A DNA stretch of 64,000 nucleotides from positions 62,001-126,000 of the forward strand of contig DGQP01000016.1 in the NCBI GenBank assembly GCA_002400415.1, in the 5' to 3' direction. Below, one piece after another: positions 8,937 to 15,647 of the stretch (position 1 is the first letter of the stretch; the number at the start of each line of letters is the position of its first letter). The DNA comes from Chitinophagaceae bacterium UBA4411 (lineage in GTDB: Bacteria > Bacteroidota > Bacteroidia > Chitinophagales > Chitinophagaceae). The notes beneath the pieces were generated by a model. It searched no databases, was not told where the DNA came from, and saw only the letters and a program-made list of their open reading frames with translations. The translations under genes were made by a program, and so were the position numbers.

Positions 8937-10421
8937 TTAACAGAGTTGATATTCCGGTGTACTCATAATTTGCAGCGTAACTGTTTTAATAAAACGCTCA
9001 CGGCCTGTTTCATCTGCATATTTTTTGATCAGGTCATTGCCTACCCTGCTCTTTGTTTGCAGTAAGATAGCCAGCATGGCGTCCGTCAGTTTTTCCCGTT
9101 CCACACTTTCAAACCCTTTCAGGTATAAGGACCAGTCGACATTCGCATTGATCTGCTGCCTGCGCATACCCGCATAACCGCCGCCCTGTGGTGCACCGGG
9201 TTTCTTTCTGCCCTGTGCATTGGCATCTTTCATGCCCATCATCGTATCATCATCATCTTTCGGGCTTACATTCATTTCATCCACATCGTTGATAAGTTTG
9301 GGAATCCGCATGCGCATCATCAGGCTGGAGCTGTCAATCCAGGTTTTACCCCCCGGCCAGCCTGCCACATTCGGCGGATAGAATAATAACTGGCCCAATA
9401 CCCTTTGCAACAACATAAGCGCTTCTTCATTTTCCAGTTTCATCGGCAGCATACGCTGTATACCCACGAGTAATTCAACCGGGGATTTTATCCGGGTGCC
9501 GATATTTTTTTCTTCATAAAACCAGTCACTGGTGAAAACGTCTTCCATCAGTTTGGCTATATCATAATCGTTCTTGTAAAAACGATCGGCCAGCCACTCT
9601 GTTCGTTGCGAATCGGGCTTTTCATTCACAAAGAACTTATAGATCTTCTGTGAGATATACCGGGCTGTTTGTTTTTCTTCGAGTAAGATATCAAGTACAT
9701 CATCTCCTTCAAAGTTCCCGGTTCTTCCCAATACCGTTTTACTGCCTGCATCATGCTGAAATTTCCGGAAAATAAATTCTCCTTTAATATTACTGCTCCA
9801 GCCGGTGAAGGCCCGGGCAGCTTCCTTAATATCATTCTCGGTGTAATTACCACGACCCAGGGTAAATAATTCCATTACCTCCCGGGCAAAATTTTCATTG
9901 GGATGATCTTTCCGGTTCTGCTGGTTGTTTAAGAAGTTCAGCATGGCTGCTGTTTTAGAAACCTCTTTAAGCAGCGTTCCAAAATTGCCCAGTGCATTCC
10001 TGCGGATGACATCTAACAGGCCCTGTTGAAAAAAAACATTGAGATTGCGGCAGGCAAAATGCCCATGCCAGAAAAAAGCCATTTTTTCCCGCAATTGCGA
10101 AGAGGTATTCACCATTTCATGCATCCAGTACATATTCAGGTTGCGGACACCTTCCCTGTTTTTTTGCTGAACCATTTTTCGTTGTTCAGGGTCGAGTTCC
10201 TTTTTTTGCTGGCGGCCCACCTCCTCAATACCCATTAATAACCCTTTCAGGTAATCATCTGCCACGTCAATATACTCCGGTTTTTTATCAGATGCTTTCA
10301 GGAGAGCCTTGTAAAACTGTTTGGGAGTGTACCTGGAAAGGTCGGGCAATTGTTCAACGGCAGGGCCAAAACCGGCACGCCATAACAGGTGCTGGTTCTT
10401 TAATTGGTTAGACAACGACAT
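8937..10421 (-). CDS. DUF1800 family protein
   Basis: A 494-residue member of DUF1800, a family of unknown function nearly always encoded next to DUF1501. Recognisable segments are WRAGFGP near residue 14, FFWHGHFA near 117, HPNENFAREVMELFTLG near 175, RAFTGW near 203, and PNVAGWPGGKTWID near 353. A low-complexity stretch rich in Asp, Met and Gly lies around residues 390-425. There is no clear N-terminal signal, unlike its partner. It precedes the DUF1501 gene in the same transcript, so the two products probably act together, perhaps in export or maturation of the DUF1501 protein (inference). Divergent from the monooxygenase gene. Confidence 0.9.
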   Translation of the reverse strand: MSLSNQLKNQHLLWRAGFGPAVEQLPDLSRYTPKQFYKALLKASDKKPEYIDVADDYLKGLLMGIEEVGRQQKKELDPEQRKMVQQKNREGVRNLNMYWMHEMVNTSSQLREKMAFFWHGHFACRNLNVFFQQGLLDVIRRNALGNFGTLLKEVSKTAAMLNFLNNQQNRKDHPNENFAREVMELFTLGRGNYTENDIKEAARAFTGWSSNIKGEFIFRKFQHDAGSKTVLGRTGNFEGDDVLDILLEEKQTARYISQKIYKFFVNEKPDSQRTEWLADRFYKNDYDIAKLMEDVFTSDWFYEEKNIGTRIKSPVELLVGIQRMLPMKLENEEALMLLQRVLGQLLFYPPNVAGWPGGKTWIDSSSLMMRMRIPKLINDVDEMNVSPKDDDDTMMGMKDANAQGRKKPGAPQGGGYAGMRRQQINANVDWSLYLKGFESVEREKLTDAMLAILLQTKSRVGNDLIKKYADETGRERFIKTVTLQIMSTPEYQLC

Positions 10422-10517
10422 GTAAACAAAATTTTAGTTCAGACTGATATGAAGGTAACAGGTTTAAAATGACCGCATTTGTCTTTTACAAAAACGATAA
10501 AAAACAGAGTATATTTT

Positions 10518-10525
10518 TATATTTG
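10518..10525 (+). promoter_or_regulatory. -7 promoter element of the AlkB-type gene
   Basis: TATATTTG matches the Bacteroidota -7 consensus TAnnTTTG exactly. A start of transcription about 5 nt downstream leaves a leader of roughly 15 nt to the ATG at 10545, which supports that start over an in-frame TTG at 10479. No clear -33 element is seen. Confidence 0.55.
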
Positions 10526-10544
10526 GATCACTTTAATAAATAAT

Positions 10545-11600
10545 ATGAGCATCCGGGCCTTCAAATATCTTTCTCCCTTTATTATTTATGCCGGCGCTTT
10601 CAGGTCTTTTTCCGTTACCGGCTGGGAAATATGGATGCCAATGATCTATGCCTGGTTTGTTATTCCCGTTGTTGAACTCTTTATGAAACCCTCCCCCGCA
10701 AATATGAATGAGGCGGGGGAAGAGCTGGCAAAAGCAGACCGCACTTACGATCTCCTTTTATACCTGGTCGTTGTATTGCAATATATCGCCTTGTTTATGT
10801 TTCTTTATTCCATGCAAAGGGATGAATTATCCATATCGGACACGGCAGGCCGTATCTGGGTAATGGGCCTGTTATGCGGAACCTTTGGCATTAATGTGGG
10901 ACATGAGCTCGGTCACCGGGTAAATCCATTTGAACAAGGGTTAGCAAAAGCTCTTTTACTCACTTCGCTTTACATGCATTTTTTTACCGAGCATAATAAA
11001 GGGCATCATAAGAGAGTGGCAACCCCGGACGATCCCAGCAGTGCCCGGTATGGCGAGATGATCTATGTATTTTATTTCCGCACCATCATTTTCAGTTACC
11101 TCAGCGCCTGGCATATTGCCAATGAAGAACAGAAGAAAAAAGGAAGACCTGTTCTTTCTCTGCGTAATGAAATGATACAATTTCACCTTATTCAACTGGT
11201 TTTTATTGCATCCATCGCATTTGTTTTCGGGGGGCTTATTACTTTATACTTCCTGGCGGCCGCCCTGATCGGCATCTTACTACTTGAAACTGTCAATTAT
11301 ATTGAGCATTACGGTTTGCAAAGAAAACAGCTGGCGGATGGAAAGTATGAACGGGCTCTTCCTGCTCACAGCTGGAACAGTGATCATATTATTGGGCGGC
11401 TGATGTTATTTGAACTAAGCCGTCATTCCGATCATCATTATATGGCCAGCCGTAAATACCAGGTTCTACGCCATCACGATGATGCCCCCCAAATGCCTAC
11501 CGGCTACCCGGGAATGATGATCTTATCATTAGTTCCCCCTGCCTGGTTTTATGTTATGAACAGGAAAATAAAACAACTACGGGAGAAGGAAGCTATTTAG
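10545..11600 (+). CDS. AlkB-type membrane di-iron monooxygenase (alkane 1-monooxygenase family)
   Basis: Integral-membrane fatty-acid-desaturase-like enzyme of 351 residues, expected to hydroxylate a terminal methyl group of an alkane or similar hydrophobic chain using O2. The histidine motifs of the di-iron site are present: HELGH at residue 120, HNKGHH at 150, the NYIEHYG signature near 251-257, and HSDHH at 294. About six hydrophobic helices surround them. The ATG at 10545 is preferred because a promoter element lies just upstream. No rubredoxin or rubredoxin reductase gene is in the window, so the electron donor is unknown. Its end overlaps the convergent haem-lipoprotein gene by 8 bp. 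Chain-length specificity cannot be inferred. Confidence 0.88.
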   Translation: MSIRAFKYLSPFIIYAGAFRSFSVTGWEIWMPMIYAWFVIPVVELFMKPSPANMNEAGEELAKADRTYDLLLYLVVVLQYIALFMFLYSMQRDELSISDTAGRIWVMGLLCGTFGINVGHELGHRVNPFEQGLAKALLLTSLYMHFFTEHNKGHHKRVATPDDPSSARYGEMIYVFYFRTIIFSYLSAWHIANEEQKKKGRPVLSLRNEMIQFHLIQLVFIASIAFVFGGLITLYFLAAALIGILLLETVNYIEHYGLQRKQLADGKYERALPAHSWNSDHIIGRLMLFELSRHSDHHYMASRKYQVLRHHDDAPQMPTGYPGMMILSLVPPAWFYVMNRKIKQLREKEAI

Positions 11601-11910
11601 CTGCATTCTCTTTTACCCATGCGGTTACATGTACCTGTTCCTGTCCGGATAGCTTTGCTTTAGGGGCCATTAAAGCCATAATCGTTTCCCATCGCTTTGC
11701 AGTGTATTGAGCAGGATCCGGCAATCCGTGACAACGGCCACACCTGTTCGTGAATAGCTGTTTACCTGCCGGCAAATCAGGTGCAGATAACTCTTCAGTT
11801 TTAGGTGCAGAAGGTTCAATAGTCCGTGCTGTAATAACCGGTACTGCTTTCTTCTGGCAGGAGAATAAAATAATAAATGTAAACAGGCTGGCTATAAATG
11901 AGATTTTCAT
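11593..11910 (-). CDS. Small mono-haem cytochrome c-like lipoprotein
   Basis: A 105-residue exported protein. The signal peptide ends in a lipobox with Cys18, so it is probably a lipid-anchored periplasmic or outer-membrane protein. One haem-attachment motif C57-G-R-C60-H61 is present, and a Met residue around 80-83 could be the distal ligand. It resembles short single-domain cytochrome c proteins that shuttle electrons. It is convergent with the AlkB-type gene with an 8-bp overlap, so the two are not co-transcribed and a functional link is not shown. Confidence 0.75.
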   Translation of the reverse strand: MKISFIASLFTFIILFSCQKKAVPVITARTIEPSAPKTEELSAPDLPAGKQLFTNRCGRCHGLPDPAQYTAKRWETIMALMAPKAKLSGQEQVHVTAWVKENAAK

Positions 11911-12072
11911 TACTACAATTTAAAACAATAAGGGTTTCTACCAGAAAAAATACTTAGCTGTACAGGGCTTGTTCTTTGTTTCAAAAAAAATTACTAACAA
12001 ATGTTCAGAATATAAAAAATCATAATAAATTCAGTTTTCACTTTTTCACCACACACTAAACCAACAAAATTT

Positions 12073-13047
12073 ATGAAGAAACTATTCCTGATTCTGTCAG
12101 CTGGTTTTTTATTAGTGACCGGCTGTAACAAATCAGCTTCTAAAGCTGATGATGTACAGGCAATTGATGAAACAACAACACCTGTACAAAGACAATGTTC
12201 TGCAGATGATGTTTTGCAGGAGCAAATGAGACAAGATCCTGCGTTGCGCCAGCGCATGAATGACATTGAAGACTTCACCAAAAGAGTTACCGAGAATCCC
12301 GGTGCTTACCGCCTGGTAAACGGTGTTATTGAAATACCTGTTGTTTTTAATGTTTTATACAAAACAACTGCTCAAAATGTTTCCTTAACACAGTTGCAAT
12401 CACAAATTGATGTGTTGAATGAAGATTTTGCAGCTACCAATGCTGATTATAACAGCACTTCAACTTATAACAGCGTTAAATCAGGTAATATCGGTATCCG
12501 TTTTGTGCTGGATGCTGTTAACCGGAGATCAACCACCAAAACAAGCTGGAGTACTAATGATGCCATGAAGAAAAGTGCGCAGGGTATTGCACCTACAAGC
12601 CCCACCACCAAGCTCAATATCTGGGTTTGCAATATGGGTGGAGGTATTTTAGGATATGCCCAATTCCCGGGAGGATCTTCCGCTACGGATGGTGTGGTTC
12701 TTGATGACAATGCAACCGGCCGTACCGGTACGGCCGCCGCCCCTTTCAACAAAGGAAGAACAGCCACACACGAAGTTGGACATTGGATGAACCTTCGTCA
12801 TATCTGGGGTGATGCTACCTGCGGTAATGACCAGGTAGGTGATACGCCCACACATAACACAGCTAATTACGGTTGCCCGGCCGCCGGTCACAAAAGCACC
12901 TGTACCGGTACTCCAATTGAAATGACCATGAATTACATGGATTATACAGATGATGCCTGCATGTATATGTTCAGCCTGGGTCAAAAATCCAGGATGCTGG
13001 CCACATTTGCTGCTGGCGGACCCCGCAACAGCTTTGCCCAACCCTGA
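12073..13047 (+). CDS. M43 family (pappalysin/cytophagalysin-like) zinc metalloprotease lipoprotein
   Basis: A secreted zinc endopeptidase of 324 residues. The signal peptide ends in VTGC, a lipobox with Cys at about residue 18. The zinc site HEVGHWMNLRH begins at residue 233, followed by WGD, and the Met-turn segment MNYMDYTDD lies near residue 290; both are typical of Bacteroidota M43 enzymes. Cysteines around the active site may form the usual disulfides. It probably degrades extracellular protein, which would fit with the peptide importers upstream, although no regulatory link is visible. Single gene closed by a strong bidirectional terminator. Confidence 0.92.
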   Translation: MKKLFLILSAGFLLVTGCNKSASKADDVQAIDETTTPVQRQCSADDVLQEQMRQDPALRQRMNDIEDFTKRVTENPGAYRLVNGVIEIPVVFNVLYKTTAQNVSLTQLQSQIDVLNEDFAATNADYNSTSTYNSVKSGNIGIRFVLDAVNRRSTTKTSWSTNDAMKKSAQGIAPTSPTTKLNIWVCNMGGGILGYAQFPGGSSATDGVVLDDNATGRTGTAAAPFNKGRTATHEVGHWMNLRHIWGDATCGNDQVGDTPTHNTANYGCPAAGHKSTCTGTPIEMTMNYMDYTDDACMYMFSLGQKSRMLATFAAGGPRNSFAQP

Positions 13048-13070
13048 TAGTCAATCGTTCACATGCTATA

Positions 13071-13100
13071 AAAAATGCCCCGGTTAACCGGGGCATTTTT
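13071..13100. terminator. Bidirectional terminator, perfect 30-bp palindrome
   Basis: A perfect palindrome of AAAAATGCCCCGGTT and its complement, with no dedicated loop, gives A/T tracts on both sides. It serves the convergent M43 protease and serS genes. Confidence 0.9.
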
Positions 13101-13119
13101 ATTACTGGTTGAGAATTTA

Positions 13120-14391
13120 TTAATTCAATATTCCGGCACCGAAATAGGAATGAAGCGCAGCTGGCAATTGTATACCTTCTGCTGTCTGATTATTTTCTAA
13201 TAAACAGGCAACGATACGCGGCAATGCCAGCGAGCTACCGTTAAGCGAATGCACTAATTGCATTTTACCATTTGCATCTTTGAAACGGATCTTCATCCGG
13301 TTCGTCTGGTAGGCTTCAAAATTGGAGACAGAACTTACCTCCAGCCATTTTTCCTGGGCTGCACTGTAGACTTCAAAATCGTAAGTAAGCGCAGAAGTAA
13401 AACTCATATCCCCGCCACAAAGTGCTAAGATGCGATAAGGCAGTTCGAGACTTTGCAATAATTTTTCTACATGGCTTACCATATCCTGGTGAACTTCATA
13501 GCTGGAAGCCGGATGCACCAACTGAACGATCTCCACTTTATCAAATTGGTGTACCCGGTTCAACCCCCTTACATCTGCACCAAAACTTCCGGCTTCCCTT
13601 CTGAAACAGGGAGAATAGGCAGTCATTTTCAATGGGAGATCAGCTTCTTTCACAATTTCATTCCTGTAAATATTGGTAACCGGAACTTCTGAGGTCGGTA
13701 TCATATAAAACCCGTCAGCAGGCATATGGTACATCTGACCTTCTTTGTCGGGCAGCTGACCTGTTCCGTAAGCGGTGTCTGCATTTACCATTAAAGGCGG
13801 TAAGTATTCGGTATAACCGGCTGCCGTATTAAAATCCAGGAAATACTGGATCAATGCCCGCTGCAGTTTCGCCCCTTTCCCTTTGAATAAAGGAAACCCG
13901 CTTCCTGTGATCTTGGCCCCGGTTTCAAAATCAACGATATCATATTTTTTGATGAGCTCCCAATGCGGAACAGAACCGGCAGGTAATGCAGGCTTGCTGC
14001 CGCCTTCTCTTACCACCACATTGTCAGCAGGTGTTTTGCCTGCTGGGACCTTATCAGAGGGGAGATTGGGCAATTTTACCAGTTCTTCCTGTAATTGTTT
14101 TTCTATTTCACCTAATTTATCCGAGATGGGTTGCAAAGAAGATTTCAAGGCTGCCACTTCCTGTTTTTTAGCTTCTGCTTCTTCTTTTTGACCTTTACCC
14201 ATCAATGCACCTATCTCTTTTGATGTGCTGTTCACTTTGGCCTGGCTGTTATCAAACTCGAGTTGCAGTTTTTTACGCTGATCATCTAACGACAATATGG
14301 TATCTACCAATGACAGGTCAGCGAAGTGTTTTACGGCCAGTCTTTCTTTTACGGCTTCCGGGTTTTGGCGAAGCACCTGTAACTGCAACAT
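13120..14391 (-). CDS. serS: Seryl-tRNA synthetase
   Basis: Class II aminoacyl-tRNA synthetase charging tRNA-Ser (and tRNA-Sec where present) in the cytoplasm. At 423 residues it is full length. Residues 1-110 form the long antiparallel coiled coil that grips the tRNA variable arm. The catalytic domain shows TSEVPVTN, the motif 2 segment FRREAGSFGADVRGLNRVHQF, and the motif 3 region SSLALPRIVACLLEN near the end. A -7 element lies about 20 bp upstream of the ATG. Confidence 0.97.
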   Translation of the reverse strand: MLQLQVLRQNPEAVKERLAVKHFADLSLVDTILSLDDQRKKLQLEFDNSQAKVNSTSKEIGALMGKGQKEEAEAKKQEVAALKSSLQPISDKLGEIEKQLQEELVKLPNLPSDKVPAGKTPADNVVVREGGSKPALPAGSVPHWELIKKYDIVDFETGAKITGSGFPLFKGKGAKLQRALIQYFLDFNTAAGYTEYLPPLMVNADTAYGTGQLPDKEGQMYHMPADGFYMIPTSEVPVTNIYRNEIVKEADLPLKMTAYSPCFRREAGSFGADVRGLNRVHQFDKVEIVQLVHPASSYEVHQDMVSHVEKLLQSLELPYRILALCGGDMSFTSALTYDFEVYSAAQEKWLEVSSVSNFEAYQTNRMKIRFKDANGKMQLVHSLNGSSLALPRIVACLLENNQTAEGIQLPAALHSYFGAGILN

Positions 14392-14409
14392 CTGTTATAA
14401 ATTTTGCCG

Positions 14410-14417
14410 CAAAAATA
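14410..14417 (-). promoter_or_regulatory. -7 promoter element of serS
   Basis: On the minus strand the sequence is TATTTTTG, an exact TAnnTTTG match, giving a predicted leader of about 14 nt before the serS ATG at 14391. Confidence 0.5.
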
Positions 14418-14520
14418 ACATAATCAGGGCAGAAGGGTTAAAGATTATAACAGCCCGGCACCATCGTTATAAGGAGCCTTGTCGCTCGTACCTTGTCGTT
14501 TGTGCCTTGCCCCTTCCTCT

Positions 14521-14528
14521 TATCTTTG
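14521..14528 (+). promoter_or_regulatory. -7 promoter element giving a near-leaderless transcript
   Basis: TATCTTTG matches TAnnTTTG exactly and ends only 5 nt before the ATG at 14534, so transcription would begin at or within a few bases of the start codon. Confidence 0.55.
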
Positions 14529-14533
14529 TGTTT

Positions 14534-14878
14534 ATGATAGCAAACGATGACCTGCAACAGCGCTGGTGGAACCTGGAAGCAAAACTGGCAGAACGCTTTG
14601 GCAAAAAACCGGATATGGAAGCCATTCTTTTCCTGATCGGCATGCAGGAAACCGGGTTTGTGAATGAAAAGATCAGCAAAGAACAAAAACAGGACCTGAT
14701 GCATGTGGCGGTTTGCTCTTTATTATCGCCCAGCGGTTATTATGAAATGGATAGTGTTGACGAAGATGGCTGGCCGCATTTCAAACAGTTAAAAGCTATG
14801 CCGGACATGAGTGCTTTTGAACAGGAAAATTTCCTGAAAGATCATGTATTGCTCTATTTTGAAAACCAGGATTTCTGA
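14534..14878 (+). CDS. Conserved hypothetical cytoplasmic protein (114 aa)
   Basis: Small soluble acidic protein with no signal or membrane segment. It has a predicted mostly helical fold, a hydrophobic AILFLIGMQETG segment near residues 29-40, and SPSGYYE around 65-71. I recognise it as a conserved Bacteroidota-type unknown but cannot assign a function. The ATG at 14534 is chosen because a -7 box lies just upstream; longer in-frame readings would run through the promoter. The stop is separated by 1 bp from the cyclophilin ATG, so the two are translated from one message. Confidence 0.7.
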   Translation: MIANDDLQQRWWNLEAKLAERFGKKPDMEAILFLIGMQETGFVNEKISKEQKQDLMHVAVCSLLSPSGYYEMDSVDEDGWPHFKQLKAMPDMSAFEQENFLKDHVLLYFENQDF

Positions 14879-14879
14879 T

Positions 14880-15587
14880 ATGAAAAGGATTATCGTTTAT
14901 ACTATCTGTATATTGCTTTCAGTGGCTGTAGCCGCACAACAGGATTCAACAGTACGAAAGAAAGATCGCAAAAAAGATGTGCTGATCGAAACCAATTATG
15001 GTACTATCGTGGTCAGACTTTCTGACTCCACCCCCCTGCACCGGGATAACTTTTTAAAACTGGTAAAGGTTAGTTATTATGATAGTGTCCTGTTCCATCG
15101 TGTCATTCAGAATTTCATGATACAGGGTGGTGATCCTGATAGTAAAAAAGCAAAAGCAGGCGTACCGTTGGGGAATGGCGGCCCCTCTTATCGTATACCG
15201 GCTGAATTCAGAACTTCTTTGTTTCATCAAAAAGGAGTGATCGCTGCGGCCCGGGACAATAACCCGGAGAAGGAAAGCAGTGGCAGCCAGTTTTATATTG
15301 TCCAGGGAAAAATATTCAGTGATGCGGGACTGGATTCAGTGGAGACCTACCGTTTGAAAAGGAAGCTTCCTGCCGGACAAAGAGATATTTATAAGACCCT
15401 TGGCGGCACGCCCCATCTTGATCAGAATTATACTGTATTCGGAATAGTGGTAAAAGGATTAGATGTGGTTGATGCAATTGCTGCTGTTCCAACCAGCAAA
15501 GGAGTTGACCGGGACCGGCCTTTAGAGGATGTAAGGATTATAAAAACCAAACTGGTGAAACGAAAAAAATACAAACAGAACAACTGA
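14880..15587 (+). CDS. Cyclophilin-type peptidyl-prolyl cis-trans isomerase, exported
   Basis: Folding catalyst that isomerises prolyl bonds. After a signal peptide (about residues 1-20, ending AVAAQ) comes a cyclophilin domain: VLIETNYGTIVVRL, FHRVIQNFMIQGGDP near residue 78, and SGSQFYIVQGK near 138, with the family-typical insert before HLDQNYTVFG. At 235 residues it is a periplasmic single-domain form with a Lys-rich C terminus. The ATG at 14880 sits 1 bp after the upstream stop. It probably assists folding of envelope proteins. Confidence 0.92.
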   Translation: MKRIIVYTICILLSVAVAAQQDSTVRKKDRKKDVLIETNYGTIVVRLSDSTPLHRDNFLKLVKVSYYDSVLFHRVIQNFMIQGGDPDSKKAKAGVPLGNGGPSYRIPAEFRTSLFHQKGVIAAARDNNPEKESSGSQFYIVQGKIFSDAGLDSVETYRLKRKLPAGQRDIYKTLGGTPHLDQNYTVFGIVVKGLDVVDAIAAVPTSKGVDRDRPLEDVRIIKTKLVKRKKYKQNN

Positions 15588-15592
15588 TAAAT

Positions 15593-15624
15593 AAAAAAAG
15601 TGCCATTGTTAACGGCACTTTTTT
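15593..15624. terminator. Bidirectional terminator between cyclophilin and barrel genes
   Basis: AAAAAAGTGCC pairs with GGCACTTTTTT (15614-15624) around a 9-nt loop. A/T tracts on both sides let it serve the convergent genes. Confidence 0.8.
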
Positions 15625-15647
15625 ATACTGTAAGTAATTTGTTTTAA

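Noticed and set aside
10479..10544. TTG-started extension of the AlkB-type gene
   Set aside because: The promoter element at 10518 lies inside it, so it would not be transcribed; family similarity begins at the ATG at 10545.
14297..14533. Long upstream extension of the conserved hypothetical at 14534
   Set aside because: It runs through the divergent serS promoter and start and shows no protein-like composition.
15361..15390. TCCTGCCGGACAAAG in the cyclophilin gene as a repeat copy
   Set aside because: It matches only half of the repeat and codes for residues expected at this place in the family.
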